A stretch of DNA of 64,000 nt from positions 14,848,332 to 14,912,331 of the forward strand of contig OZ025210.1 in NCBI GenBank assembly GCA_964019055.1, in the 5' to 3' direction. The notes under the pieces are model-generated. The model searched no databases and had not been told where the DNA came from. It worked only from the letters and a program-made list of their open reading frames with translations. The first letter of the stretch is position 1. The number at the start of each line of letters is the position of its first letter. This DNA is from Anthopleura xanthogrammica. Taxonomy: Eukaryota; Cnidaria; Anthozoa; Actiniaria; Actiniidae. This document shows, in pieces, positions 43,018-54,591 of the stretch. A program made the position numbers and the translations under genes.

Positions 43018-43323
43018 ACCTAAAAAAAAGTTCTAAAAGAGAAGAAAAGGGTTTGTGCATACATGGAGGTTCCGGCACAAGGAATTTTAATTGAAGAAGA
43101 GGGACACACCACTGATATGAAAGGAGAAACAAATATGAAACAAAACAGTAAATATAAAAAGAAATGAAAACAAAAGCTTTGCACCATTGGAAACACATGC
43201 ACGTGGGGCCATCACCCCCTTTCACATTCTTTTTCCCGATTATAAAAAAAGTCGATCCTCTACATTCGAAAGCAGCAAAAAACGCTTTCGCTGAATGATA
43301 AATCGACCTTCGAATTTAAAGCT

Positions 43324-43372
43324 ATGTTTCTAGCATTATTTGTTGTCGCTTTAAAGCTGTATGTTGTCCAAG
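43324..43372 (+). pseudogene. Gene F exon 1: signal peptide
   Basis: 49 nt: MFLALFVVALKLYVVQ, phase 1 out. Intact by itself. Confidence 0.75.
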
Positions 43373-43534
43373 GTATCACATGCAGATATATCTTATTCTG
43401 TTCTTCTTCTTCTTCTTTTTTAAATTTCAAACTATTTTTATTTATTTTTTTATTTTTGCTTGTTCAAAAATATACACAAATATATATGTATATGTTTTGT
43501 TTCTTAGCTCCGTCAAATCAATCATTTCTTGCAG

Positions 43535-43697
43535 GACTGGCTAGGTTTACCAAGGTACCGCCAAGTGTGTTGTACGTATCTATTGGAAAAACAGCGCGAT
43601 TTGTTTGGGACTACACAGCATATGACAGAACAAATGATTTCCAAGATATGTCACCAAAGTGGTCTTTTTATGAACCAAATAATTCGGAATTGGTCAT
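43535..43697 (+). pseudogene. Gene F V3-type exon, 5' half before the BEL insertion
   Basis: GLARFTKVPPSVLYVSIG, RFVWDYTAYDRTNDF, SPKWSFY, then broken by the LTR. An alternative upstream acceptor at 43507 also keeps the phase. Confidence 0.75.
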
Positions 43698-44447
43698 TAA
43701 GCGCTTAGCCTAAGGACCAACGGGCGTGATTAGCGGGCGATAAACGATTCACTGGGCGTGTCGCGACCACCGACTAAGTGCTTAGGTTAAATGTAAAGAC
43801 TGTATTTTACTGGATCGGAACGGCGGTGAATTAGCTCTCCACGAGTTCAACGAAACCAAAAACGACGGTTAACGTAGGTTTATTGAAGATTAATTCGTAC
43901 CGACCAACACGTAAACTGAAATATAACGTTTACGATTCTTAATGGACCGATTTACAATAAAAATGATTTAAAATACAACAATCAAACTTCATGAATACAT
44001 AATTGAAATATATAAATGATTGAAATAACAGCGATACATAATTATGTTTTAAGCGATATATAGCACTCTATAAAAGCTAAGTAATTTTACTGAATTTAAA
44101 CTAGTAGAATGAGTAGTATAGAAATCGGTAACAAACATGTACTATTAATAAGAACTAAACTTATTAAAACAACAAAGATGTACTTACATATCGGTCCCGC
44201 TTGCCTCTAAGAGCCAAAGATTTACGACGAAGTTTTCCGAAGCGAAGTTTCAAATGTTACACCCAAAAAGAGCAACTACAGATTCCTCAAAGGGACGCTA
44301 AAACTAGCCTTTTATATGCGCGTGGTGACGCTGAAGGGTCCGATTACGCGGTTAACAAAACAGGAACAAACATATTGTAACTAGGGTTAAACTAAAGACA
44401 AACTAACTAATTAAATCAATCAAAACTATTAAGAAGCGTCCTTTACA
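43698..44447 (-). repeat. 3' LTR of the BEL/Pao element
   Basis: 750 bp. A purine-rich tract (minus strand CAGGGGAGCAG, 44448-44458) directly precedes it and is the likely polypurine primer. Confidence 0.93.
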
Positions 44448-44576
44448 CTGCTCCCCTGAAATAGTAATACTATTTCACTAATAAATGTCAATCATAATGA
44501 TATTATATCGTTCATAATCATTTGTCAATCATGAGACAGTTCAATGTTCAACCTTTGGTAATTCCTCAATCGGGAC

Positions 44577-47500
44577 TTACCCCGATTCCTTGTGGTCGAC
44601 CCGTAGAAGTAGTACCAGCTTCTGCACAGGACGCTCTAGGTACCGTAGTGGAGCGGTCCTCTTGCCTTTTTTGTCTAAGCAGCTGTCCGCAAGAGCTACT
44701 TGGACCTTGCGTACTAGGCCATCTGAGCTTGGGTAGGTAGCCGATACTCGAGCTAGTTGCCAGCAATTCCGTGCTGTGTTGTCGTCCTTGATAATGACGA
44801 TGTCGTTTACTTCGAGATTCTTTCGCGTGCGAGTCCACTTTTGTCGTTGTTGTAGGGTGACCAGGTACTCCTTTCTCCAACGAGACCAGAATTCATTGAT
44901 GAGGTGTTGTACTCGTCTCCAGCGCCTTGTGCTGTAAAGGTCTGCTGACTGGAACGAGCCTGGAGGGGCTAGTAGCACCTTTGACTTCGTTGTAAGCAGG
45001 TGATTTGGTGTTAAAGGGCTAGGTGATGCTGGATCTGTTAGTTGGTCGACTGTAAGAGGGCGGCTGTTAACTATGGCTTCGGCTTCGCACATTAAGGTTT
45101 GCAAAGCCTCGTCATCTAGCTGGGCGCCGTTGTCTTGAAGCAAAGATGCTAATACGTTGCGTACTGTTCTAATTTGACGCTCCCATACTCCCCCCATGTG
45201 ACTTGCCGATGGTACGTTCATCTTAAACTCGACGAAGTCACAGTTGTCCTTCAACAGTTCCGTCTTCACTCTGTCTACACTCATTTCTTCGAGGGCTTCC
45301 TTAAGCTCTCTTCGTGCACCGACGAAATTGGTACCTTGGTCGCTCCTCAGCTGACGAATTGGGCCGCGGCGGCTGACAAAACGCCTGTAAGCGTTCAGAA
45401 AGGAGTCTGTATCGAGGCTGTGGGCAACTTCGATATGTATGGCTCTAGATGCCATACATGTGAACAGGGCCCCATAACGTTTTACTTCTTTGCGGCCTAA
45501 TTTGACCACAAAGGGGCCAAAGTAATCCACTCCACAGCTCGTGAAGGGTGGCGCGCTTTCTACTCGATCTCTGGGAAGATCAGCCATTCTTTGTTCTTGT
45601 ACTGCTCCCCGTAGTTTATGACACTTGACGCAAGATGCGATGATGCTGCTAACGGTTGATGAGCCACCTGTTATCCAGAACCCGTTGGTTCTGATTTCGT
45701 TCAGAGTCATCCCCTTTCCTTGATGCTTTACGCGTTTGTGGAAATGTCTGATGATCAACGACGTCAAGTGGCCCTTTCCTGGGAGGACAACTGGAAACTT
45801 TACTCCGTCGGTCAAGTCTGCGTTTCTCATGCGTCCACCAACACGTAGAAGTTCGTCCTCGTCTAAGAATGGATCTATCTTGCTTAAAGAGCTGTGAATC
45901 TTTATTGCATTCTTTCGTGTAGTGACGAGTTCTCTTCTATTGGAATCTTCTTTCTTTAACTTCTTTAGCGCAGCTATTTCATTTTCAAAGGCACTAGCTT
46001 GTACCTCACGGAGTATCACTCGTTCGGCTGCTTCTAATTCGCTTACACGTAGCTTCTCGGGCTCCTTAGGTGCGTACTGACGACGACGATTATTCACTCT
46101 TTCTTTGAGAATTCTGATGTAACGTAGACATAGGGCTACAGCCTTCTTCGCGCGATGCCATTCTGAGAAGTACTCTATCCTACGTTCTAGGGTTGGGTAC
46201 TGGTCTACATTTGCTGACGTTGCCATGACGACTGATTTCTTTACTTCCGGGTCATCATTTAAAACATCATCCTTGTGACTGTCGCTGGTTGGCCACTGGC
46301 TCTTGTCCTTCCACAGGAATTCCGGTCCGTGAATCCATCGAGACCTTGGAAGATCTTTAGCCGTTATCCCACGCGATGCTTCGTCTGCAGGATTCTGCTT
46401 TGTCTCGATGTATCTCCATTGATCTGCACGAGTAGTTTCATGGATTTCGTCAACTCTGTTAGCTACGAATACGTGGAAGCGCTTGCTCTCGTTGTTGATG
46501 TACCCAAGCACTACCTTGCTGTCTGTCCAGTAGACATCTTCATCGATAGTATACTGCAACTCCTGGTGTAGCTGTTGTCCCACTCTTGCGGAACATAGTG
46601 CGGCAGTGAGTTCGAGGCGAGGTATAGTCACAGACTTAAGTGGGGCCACTCTGGATTTTCCTGTTACGAAGACGCAGTGTATTCTGTCATTCTCGTCTAC
46701 GAGCCTGAGGTAACTACACTGTCCATAGCCTTTGGTGCTAGCGTCAGAGAAATGGTGGAGTTCTGTACTCACAACGCGGCCGAAACCATTGGGCTTAAAG
46801 CACCTCGCGGTAGAGAAGGTCTTAAGTTGCAACAGCTCCGCTCGCCATTTCTCCCATCTTGTTTTGACAGCTTCGGGGATTGCGTCGTCCCAGTCTAGGT
46901 CTTGACGGCACAACTCTTGTAGTATCGACTTTCCCTCTAGCATTAGGGGAGCGACGAAACCTATGGGGTCGAATATCGAGCTGACCGTTGACAGAATTCC
47001 ACGTCTTGTACACGGTTTGTCTTGTAAAACGATATTGAACTTGAAGCAGTCCGATTCCACACACCACTGAACTCCGAGCGTGCGCTCTAAGGGCAGTGAT
47101 TCGAAATCCAGGTTTAAATCTTTGATACCATCTGACCGATCAGCTTCTGGAACACTCTTAATGACCCTTTTGTCGTTTGCGATAAATTTATGCAGGCGAA
47201 ACCCTCCCTTCGCGCACATCTCCCTTACGTTGTGGATGAGTAGGATGGCTTGGTCCGGCGATGCCACTGACTTTAGACCGTCGTCGACGTAGAAGTCGTT
47301 ACGTATGAAGTCTGCTGCTTCTTTGCCAATTCCTTCTTCATTGTCGCTTGCAGTCCTTTTCAGCGCAAAGTTAGCACAGCCAGGCGAGGAGGTCGCACCG
47401 AAGAGATGCACTGTCATGCGGTATTCTTGCGGATCCTTGCTGGTATCTCCGTTTTCCCACCACAGGAAGCGCAAAAAATCGCGGTCTTCTTCGTTAACCT

Positions 47501-50500
47501 TCACTTGATGGAACATCCCTTCAATGTCGCAAGTTAAGGCCACAGGCTCTTGTCGAAATCTGTGTAGGACTCCAACGAGGTTATTGGTTAGGTCCGGGCC
47601 TTGAAGGAGATGCTTGTTAAGGCTTTCACTCTTGAAATACGCAGCGCAATCGAAAACAACTCGAATCTTGTTGGGTTTCTTTGGGTGATATACCCCATGG
47701 TGAGGAATGTACCACACGCGCCCGTTCTCGTTCTTGGCTGGCTTGACTTTCTCTGCATAACCGTTATCGATTATCTTTGACATGAAGCCTACGTAATCAT
47801 CTCGATATGAGGGCTGGCGTTCGAACTTTTTCTTGAGGTAATTCAAGCGTTGAAATGCCATATGTCGATTGCTTGGTAGTTGAATGTTGCTGTTCTTTAA
47901 CGGTAGGGGTAGCTCGTAGTGACCGTCGTCACACTGATGAATCCCATTCTCAGCAATCTGTAGGAACTTCCTATCTTCCTTTGATGTGTTATGCAGTGAC
48001 GTTTTCTTGTGTTCGGTAAAGTCTAACTCGAACATTTTGTTTATCATCGAAGGCTGTATTATTTCCTTGGCTTGAGTTTGGAGGACAATGCGTACACTAT
48101 CTCCAGTCTCTGGAAGTACTTCATGCGCCATGATCGAGTGACACGATGACGTTTTGCTATCACTGAGTGCAGGTGCACTGACTGGTCCGACTATGCACCA
48201 TCCTAGCAACGCTCGTATGGCGTAGGGATCATCGCTCTTACCAGTTATGACTTCTTTCGGCTTAATTGCTTTAGGACAATTGCAGCCAATCAATAAGCCA
48301 ATGTGAAGTGTTTCGTCGAACCTTGGTATCTTATCCTTTATTCGCTGTAGGTGTGGCCATCTGCTAGCAGTTTCAGGTGTTGGGATCTGGTCATTCCTCG
48401 AAGGTATGCGTTCTCTGGTGTACGCTTTTGGAATTTCAACTTCAGCACCCTTATCCAGCCTTTGCGCTACAAGACCATCAATCTTTGATACTTTAATCAA
48501 CTCACGTCCGAGCATCGTGCTAAGGCTTAGTTTGGTTTCGACTCCTTTGATTCCTAGTTCACGCTGTACTCTTGATGTCACGAATGTAGTGTCACTAGCG
48601 TCGTCCAAAAGAGCATATACCTTCAGTTCCCTTTCAGGGTTGTCCTTGTGGTACAAGGTGACAGGAACGATTTTTGAGTTCGTTACTACAACTTCTGATT
48701 GACTGTCGTCGTGGCTAAGAAATGAGCTTGATGAAGCATTGGTATTTGCGGACTCTGTTGCAGGAGGATTGCTGTTTGTGCCTTGAGGTCTCGCTCCTTG
48801 GCGAGAGGGCTGGGCTCTAGTCTTCGGTTTCGCGCCATGCAATAAGGTGTGGTGGCCTTTTCCGCAATCGTTACAGCTTTGCTTTGATTGACACTTGGAA
48901 GACATGTGACCGTACTTGAAACACTTGAAACACAGCTTGTTCGAGCGAATGAACTCACTTCTTTCCTCCACTGACATCTTTAAGAAGTCATCACACTTTG
49001 CTAGGCTATGCTTGCCGTTACATGATGGACAGGATCGATCACTTGACGTGGCTTGATGGACTCTAGGAGTTGAAGTGTGTTCTTCGGCATGAGCTGTCGT
49101 AGCGAAGGTGTGTCCCGACGAAGGCTTACTGTAGGTTTTGGCTATATTGTTGTTTCTACTGCGAGGCCTTGCGCTGGCTGCTCTATTGCGTTCCCTCATC
49201 AAGGCTTCAGGTGAGAACACTGGATCGTTTGCTAACTCAGCTTCTTGTTTGACATACTTGACGAAGTCGTGGAATGATGCCGGTTTTCCTGACTTGACCT
49301 GGTGATCATAGGCGTGACGACACCACTTCACTCCACAATAAGATGGCAACTTGGCGGAGATTTGGATTAAGATTTGACTGGAGTCTAGTTCTGACATCGA
49401 CTTCATGGTTTTCATGGCTGTTTCACATTTGACGAGAAAATCAGAAAACTCGAGAATGGCGCTGCTGTCTCCGTCATTTATCTGTGGCCAGCCTCTCAGA
49501 CTCGTTTTGTAGGCCTCAGCTACGTGCACAGGATTACCGTATCGGCTGTCTAGTAGTTTACGCGCGTCTTGGTACGCTTGTTCAGAGCTTGTTGCTAGGA
49601 AACCCTTGACCACAGCGTTGGCCTTTCCCGTTGTGTACTTGTCGAGGAAGTAGATACGATCGCGGTCGGTTAAGACGCTGTTAGCGATGATTGCATCAAA
49701 TGCGGTTACAAAGGCAGGATACTCAAATGGGTCACCCGAGAACGTTGGAGGCTCTTTGACTGGTAAATGAGTAGCCTGTTGCTGACTTATAATCAATGAA
49801 CTAAGCTCGGTTTGTTTAGCTTGTAAATTTACTATTTCTCGTAGGGTCACGTTCACGTCTGAATTGACAAAACACGATGCCTTTGGATTTAATTGCAATT
49901 TTAATTCCGATTGCTTTACGAGTTCCTCTGGCCTTGGTTTTATATCTTCCTTATAATCCTTTTCGTGTTGTTCCATTGTTTTGTCAATGGTTTTGTCTAA
50001 TACATCGCTTAAAGCTTGTTCTTCTGCTTTGGCTATGGCAATTTCTTTTTGTAATTGTATGCGTTTAAGTTCACCTTCTTGTTCAAGAAAACTCATCTCG
50101 ACTTTCAATTTAGCTGTTTTAGCTGCTGCATCGGCTCTAGCTAGGAGGACAGACGAAGCGGACGATCTACGCGAACTCGTCCTTGACGATGAAGACTTGT
50201 AGGTCGCGCCGGACTTTTCCGATCTTGTGCCATATGAAGCTCTATCGAAAGCCTGAATTTCTTCACAAATCCTAAGTCTACATTCATTGTACTCTCTGTC
50301 CTTGAGGTCAAACCACCGATATGATTCCTCCCTTTCAATTTCCGTTATCAAAAGTTCATCGTATTCATGCTGGGCATTGTTTAGATTATCTTTCAACAAA
50401 TCCAATTTGTTTCGTTCTGACTCTAACAGATCACGATCGCTTTTAGGTTGGTTGCATATTTCTTTAATACGTTCGATTGCTCCCTTGAATTTTTTAAAAG

Positions 50501-50717
50501 CCAAATCGCGGTTTCTACATTTTATACCCTTCGAAAACAATCGTCCTCTTTCGGTTAACTTTTGTTTGCGGCGAGAGGTCTCGTTTTTGTCATTCCATTC
50601 TACCACAGACAAAGCTGGAGCACGTGTTGCGTCCGGAAAGATGTCATCAGTTTCGCGGTTACGATGGAATGCGAGATCGTCGGGTGCGGACGCTATACTC
50701 ATACTTGCGGTCTGCAC
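44577..50717 (-). CDS. BEL/Pao Gag-Pol polyprotein, 2046 aa
   Basis: One uninterrupted frame. Approximate residues: coiled-coil-rich Gag 1-540; zinc knuckles 555-620 (CFKCFKYGHMSSKC, CNDCGKGHHTLLH); aspartic protease near 700 (LLDDASDTTFV); reverse transcriptase about 950-1180 with FYVDDG near 1139; RNase H-like near 1319 (HFSDAST); integrase zinc-binding HHCC 1655-1695 (HFHKRVKH, CVKCHKLRG); integrase core with Asp in DYFGPF (1730), Asp in RSDQGTNF (1787) and Glu in GGVWERQ (1842); C-terminal DUF5641-type domain from about 1925. The domain order PR-RT-RH-IN is that of BEL/Pao. All catalytic residues are in place. No env-like ORF is seen. The ATG at 50717 is about 80 bp from the LTR. Confidence 0.97.
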   Translation of the reverse strand: MQTASMSIASAPDDLAFHRNRETDDIFPDATRAPALSVVEWNDKNETSRRKQKLTERGRLFSKGIKCRNRDLAFKKFKGAIERIKEICNQPKSDRDLLESERNKLDLLKDNLNNAQHEYDELLITEIEREESYRWFDLKDREYNECRLRICEEIQAFDRASYGTRSEKSGATYKSSSSRTSSRRSSASSVLLARADAAAKTAKLKVEMSFLEQEGELKRIQLQKEIAIAKAEEQALSDVLDKTIDKTMEQHEKDYKEDIKPRPEELVKQSELKLQLNPKASCFVNSDVNVTLREIVNLQAKQTELSSLIISQQQATHLPVKEPPTFSGDPFEYPAFVTAFDAIIANSVLTDRDRIYFLDKYTTGKANAVVKGFLATSSEQAYQDARKLLDSRYGNPVHVAEAYKTSLRGWPQINDGDSSAILEFSDFLVKCETAMKTMKSMSELDSSQILIQISAKLPSYCGVKWCRHAYDHQVKSGKPASFHDFVKYVKQEAELANDPVFSPEALMRERNRAASARPRSRNNNIAKTYSKPSSGHTFATTAHAEEHTSTPRVHQATSSDRSCPSCNGKHSLAKCDDFLKMSVEERSEFIRSNKLCFKCFKYGHMSSKCQSKQSCNDCGKGHHTLLHGAKPKTRAQPSRQGARPQGTNSNPPATESANTNASSSSFLSHDDSQSEVVVTNSKIVPVTLYHKDNPERELKVYALLDDASDTTFVTSRVQRELGIKGVETKLSLSTMLGRELIKVSKIDGLVAQRLDKGAEVEIPKAYTRERIPSRNDQIPTPETASRWPHLQRIKDKIPRFDETLHIGLLIGCNCPKAIKPKEVITGKSDDPYAIRALLGWCIVGPVSAPALSDSKTSSCHSIMAHEVLPETGDSVRIVLQTQAKEIIQPSMINKMFELDFTEHKKTSLHNTSKEDRKFLQIAENGIHQCDDGHYELPLPLKNSNIQLPSNRHMAFQRLNYLKKKFERQPSYRDDYVGFMSKIIDNGYAEKVKPAKNENGRVWYIPHHGVYHPKKPNKIRVVFDCAAYFKSESLNKHLLQGPDLTNNLVGVLHRFRQEPVALTCDIEGMFHQVKVNEEDRDFLRFLWWENGDTSKDPQEYRMTVHLFGATSSPGCANFALKRTASDNEEGIGKEAADFIRNDFYVDDGLKSVASPDQAILLIHNVREMCAKGGFRLHKFIANDKRVIKSVPEADRSDGIKDLNLDFESLPLERTLGVQWCVESDCFKFNIVLQDKPCTRRGILSTVSSIFDPIGFVAPLMLEGKSILQELCRQDLDWDDAIPEAVKTRWEKWRAELLQLKTFSTARCFKPNGFGRVVSTELHHFSDASTKGYGQCSYLRLVDENDRIHCVFVTGKSRVAPLKSVTIPRLELTAALCSARVGQQLHQELQYTIDEDVYWTDSKVVLGYINNESKRFHVFVANRVDEIHETTRADQWRYIETKQNPADEASRGITAKDLPRSRWIHGPEFLWKDKSQWPTSDSHKDDVLNDDPEVKKSVVMATSANVDQYPTLERRIEYFSEWHRAKKAVALCLRYIRILKERVNNRRRQYAPKEPEKLRVSELEAAERVILREVQASAFENEIAALKKLKKEDSNRRELVTTRKNAIKIHSSLSKIDPFLDEDELLRVGGRMRNADLTDGVKFPVVLPGKGHLTSLIIRHFHKRVKHQGKGMTLNEIRTNGFWITGGSSTVSSIIASCVKCHKLRGAVQEQRMADLPRDRVESAPPFTSCGVDYFGPFVVKLGRKEVKRYGALFTCMASRAIHIEVAHSLDTDSFLNAYRRFVSRRGPIRQLRSDQGTNFVGARRELKEALEEMSVDRVKTELLKDNCDFVEFKMNVPSASHMGGVWERQIRTVRNVLASLLQDNGAQLDDEALQTLMCEAEAIVNSRPLTVDQLTDPASPSPLTPNHLLTTKSKVLLAPPGSFQSADLYSTRRWRRVQHLINEFWSRWRKEYLVTLQQRQKWTRTRKNLEVNDIVIIKDDNTARNCWQLARVSATYPSSDGLVRKVQVALADSCLDKKGKRTAPLRYLERPVQKLVLLLRVDHKESG

Positions 50718-50768
50718 AGTCGAAGAAACTTACGAATTCGTTTTAGAAACGAAAGTTTATAAACCAAT

Positions 50769-50784
50769 GGCGGGTTTAGAGCCA
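50769..50784 (-). promoter_or_regulatory. Candidate primer-binding site of the BEL/Pao element
   Basis: TGGCTCTAAACCCGCC on the minus strand starts 13 nt inside the 5' LTR edge, and TGG is the expected complement of a tRNA CCA end. The tRNA was not identified. Confidence 0.45.
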
Positions 50785-50797
50785 CGATATTTTACTG

Positions 50798-51546
50798 TAA
50801 GCGCTTAGCCTAAGGACCAACGGGCGTGATTAGCGGGCGATAAACGATTCACTGGGCGTGTCGCGACCACCGACTAAGTGCTTAGGTTAAATGTAAAGAC
50901 TGTATTTTACTGGATCGGAACGGCGGTGAATTAGCTCTCCACGAGATCAACGAAACCAAAAACGACGGTTAACGTAGGTTTATTGAAGATTAATTCGTAC
51001 CGACCAACACGTAAACTGAAATATAACGTTTACGATTCTTAATGGACCGATTTACAATAAAAATGATTTAAAATACAACAATCAAACTTCATGAATACAT
51101 AATTGAAATATATAAATGATTGAAATAACAGCGATACATAATTATGTTTTAAGCGATATATAGCACTCTATAAAAGCTAAGTAATTTTACTGAATTTAAA
51201 CTAGTAGAATGAGTAGTATAGAAATCGGTAACAAACATGTACTATTAATAAGAACTAAACTTATTAAAACAACAAAGATGTACTTACATATCGGTCCCGC
51301 TTGCCTCTAAGAGCCAAAGATTTACGACGAAGTTTTCCGAAGCGAAGTTTCAATGTTACACCCAAAAAGAGCAACTACAGATTCCTCAAAGGGACGCTAA
51401 AACTAGCCTTTTATATGCGCGTGGTGACGCTGAAGGGTCCGATTACGCGATTAACAAAACAGGAACAAACATATTGTAACTAGGGTTAAACTAAAGACAA
51501 ACTAACTAATTAAATCAATCAAAACTATTAAGAAGCGTCCTTTACA
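50798..51546 (-). repeat. 5' LTR of the BEL/Pao element
   Basis: 749 bp; differs from the 3' LTR by one deleted A (CAATGTTACACC) and two substitutions. Confidence 0.93.
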
Positions 51547-51756
51547 GTTATGAACTCGTTTTTGAACAAAGAAAGTGGACTATCAACAATGAAACATGTC
51601 CAAAACGATTGCTTAATCCTATTCGTGTCAGCAGAGAACCAAATGCTACTCTGGTCATAGAGAATGTTACGATAGCCGACAGTGGTACGTATGGATGTAG
51701 TCTGATGCTAGTCACACGGGACCCGATCACAATTAAAGTGAACCTTGTTGTAACGA
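51547..51756 (+). pseudogene. Gene F V3-type exon, 3' half after the BEL insertion
   Basis: KWTINNETCPKRLLNPIRVS, ATLVIENVTIADSGTYGCSL, then donor A|GTAAGT. Joined to the 5' half it completes a V3 domain like those of C and D. Confidence 0.8.
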
Positions 51757-52250
51757 GTAAGTAATTAACGATTTTTTTGGCTTTGCAATGTTATAATTTA
51801 GTGATCCCAGCTGTTTATATAGCCGAGCGAAAGTGCTATATATGAATATGAAGATGGGGGTCAAAACACATTGAACAACATATTTCACTAGCGATAAAAG
51901 CGATGGTACAATGCATATTATATTCTTATAATACTATTATCATTATATCGTTTCATTTTGGCTGTTCTTATCATCGTAAACACAGTAGTCATAGTTTTTG
52001 GCAGGATTACTTCGATTAGTTACTTATAGTAGGCATCTTTATATCTCGCGATCGCCTACTAATGATGCTAATTCCAAAACTAGCTAGGCTTCATGTTTTA
52101 TATAGCTACCAGTGTCTTAATCTAAGTATTTACAACTTTATCTTTCGCTCATGTTTCAGGGTTTTTTTTTCCAAAATTATTTTATTGTTTTTATGCTGAC
52201 TGAATGCTGACTCAAATAAATATTTATAAGTAATACCATGGCAATGAGGG

Positions 52251-52340
52251 ATATTAGTGATTAAATGTCCCCGAAGCCGAGGGAGCTTTAGTGGACTTTT
52301 ACTAAACCTCCCGAGGCAGAGGGACATTTAATCACTTATA
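52251..52340. repeat. Palindrome 1 (40-nt arms)
   Basis: ATTAGTGATTAAATGTCCC pairs with GGGACATTTAATCACTTAT; imperfect in the middle, loop about 15 nt. Foldback-type element. Confidence 0.8.
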
Positions 52341-53564
52341 GTACGCACGACAAAATTACTCGATTCTGATTGGTCTAGAGGAGTACAATTAGAGCGTTAA
52401 TTGGTACTCCGCGGGAGTACCAATTAGGTCGCTATGGAAACACGGCCAAAAGCGGCAAATTTCCCCAGTGAAATGAGTGAAATTCCCAAAAAAATCAGTG
52501 TTTTATAGATTAAAATGCAAAAATTTCAGAAAACTGTTTAATACACACATAGGAAGGCCTCAAATTATGATAACTAGACAAATTCAAGACGTAATAAATC
52601 ATGTTTTGTAGTAGATAGTCGTTTTTTCTTTCTAGTTTTCGCCAAACAATTTGAGTTGGAGTTTTGAATGTTCTCGTTTTACTACCTGTTGTCTTCTATG
52701 GTCTTCTCGAAAAATATATTCAACACCACATCTACCATAATTGTACAATATGTAGAAAACAGCTAACAATAGTTTTAAAGCAAATTTCTTTCCGTTTAGC
52801 GAAAAAACACAGCGAGTAGGGGCTCGTTTTTTGTTTTGAAAATAGTTAAGATCAAATCTTACCGGCAAACTGTCGAGTAGTTGTAGAGAGACGAATTCAG
52901 CTATTTATCACAAGTTAATTGATCCTAAGTTGTCAATCCAGTCTTGAAATAATAAAATCTTCAGATAATTCACCATTCAAAGAAAATAGCAGCGAAATTC
53001 TTCAAGCTACAGGAGGGAATAATATCCAAAGCACATGGTCTGATCACTGGCGACTCGTTCACGGCAAGCTGTACTTCAAAACTTTTAACTTGAACGACAT
53101 ATTTGTCGCTTTTATCCCTTTTGATGTTGTCCAGCTAACTTGTTTTCAAAAAAAGTATTTTTGAAATTGTGTTTTAGCAGTTATTAGCAAATGCTAAGAG
53201 GAAAAAAACTTAAATTAGCGAACTGTAAACTCTCAACTTTGGCTTAGTTTTCACACAGTACGTTTTCAAAGAAAAGTCGCTTCTTGATTCGCTGTTTAGC
53301 TGTCAGTACTGTCATTCAATAGTTGTAAACATGCATTAAAATGGCTTTTTACTTGAGATGTAAAATTATTTTCTAGTATTTTGTAGTTCAAATCATACAT
53401 AAAATACTAATTGAAAAAGGTTTTACAGCAACGTTAACACTTTCTATGCTGTTCTTGACTTAGCGTTCTTGGAGAAGAGTCGGTTGTAGCAAAGGCAATG
53501 AAGATGAATGAATGCCTTCGCTTCGCATGTTTTATAAAATTTTGTCGAGTGAACTATAAATAAA

Positions 53565-53725
53565 AAATCGCACGACCTTCTCGTACAATTTGGAATTAAT
53601 AGGCACTCGTAATGTTTTGAAAGTTCTTTAATTGCACTCGCCTAAAGGCTCGTGCAATTACAAGAACTTTCAAAACATTACTCGTACCTATTAATTTCCA
53701 AATTGTACTCGAGGTCGTGCGATTT
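53565..53725. repeat. Palindrome 2 (about 73-nt arms)
   Basis: AAATCGCACGACCTTCTCGT pairs with ACTCGAGGTCGTGCGATTT; the arms continue almost unbroken to a loop of about 13 nt at 53638-53650. Confidence 0.9.
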
Positions 53726-54450
53726 CCTATACTAATATCCCGAATTTGCCATGTTATTAGTTTGTAATTCCAGAATATATCAGAATATATTAAAGAGATT
53801 TCGTTGAAAGAGCCTTGATGACTCCCTACTCTAGGGAAGGCTGAGGAATGTTCATTGTTAGCATAAAAAACTGATATATTTCTAATCTATAATGCGTCTC
53901 ATGGGAAAACGTTTTGTTTGACATCAAATGGTGACCGACAACATCGTTTACGCATGCGCGAATATCGTTTTAGCGTGTTCACTCAGGCCCAAAGACAAAT
54001 TTCTCTATCCCACATTGAATAAAGCTTGTAGAAGGACCACATACACCCTGATTAAAAATGCATCCGATTTCGAACCGGGTCTTTAAGACTCGGCGTCCCG
54101 ATGATTGGGTTGCATGAGGGACAACAAACGAAAAGTTTCTAAATTTCCCTTATCCCATTAATGAAGGAGGGATGTTAGCCATTAAACGTCCCTCCAAAAA
54201 CAATGAACTCCGAGGAGATAATGGTATTAGTATATATACACACCGAATCCCTAAAAAAATGACATTTTTGCGATATATATACATATATGTTTGAGTGCTA
54301 TTTTTTGTTGAAAAACAAACAGTAAACAAGGACCAAATCAACTGCAAACATGTTAAAAAGCCTCATTAGATATTCTTGGTAACAAATGTTTTTCGAAAAA
54401 TGACTGAAATCGATATCCTTCATAAATACGTATATATATTCCGAATAGAG

Positions 54451-54588
54451 GATATTACATGGGCGCGCGGAGATACGGATTTTATCTTCGAGTGTTGAAA
54501 AGATCTCACGAGTGAGCGCAGCGAACGAGTGAGATCTTTTCAATACGAGAAGATAAAATCCGTATCTCCGCGCGCCCATGTAATATTC
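54451..54588. repeat. Palindrome 3 (about 59-nt arms)
   Basis: GATATTACATGGGCGCGCGG pairs with CCGCGCGCCCATGTAATATT; loop about 19 nt at 54510-54528. Confidence 0.92.
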
Positions 54589-54591
54589 TGT

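Larger units (their letters stand above)
41085..43323. other. Spacer between E and F
   Basis: About 41250-41480 is a decayed copy of the sequence after the gene B tail. It also contains a tRNA-like element, a relic of the GGGACCGGTC MITE end (about 42009-42045) and a (GA)n tract. No gene supported. Confidence 0.5.
43698..51546 (-). mobile_element. Full-length BEL/Pao LTR retrotransposon
   Basis: 7.85 kb, minus orientation. Two LTRs of 750 and 749 bp (43698-44447, 50798-51546) differ at about three positions, so the insertion is young. LTR ends are TGTAAAGGACG and AAGCGCTTA(CA). The flanks GTCAT (left) and GTTAT (right) may be a slightly diverged 5-bp target duplication. A single polyprotein ORF is intact, so the copy may be active. 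It splits a V-like exon of gene F. Confidence 0.95.

Noticed and set aside
45174..50338. Plus-strand and other-frame ORFs across the BEL/Pao element
   Set aside because: Shadows of the single 2046-codon minus-strand polyprotein.
52919..53164. 81-codon frame in the F intron
   Set aside because: No homology recognised, no splice signals fitting the array, lies among foldback repeats.
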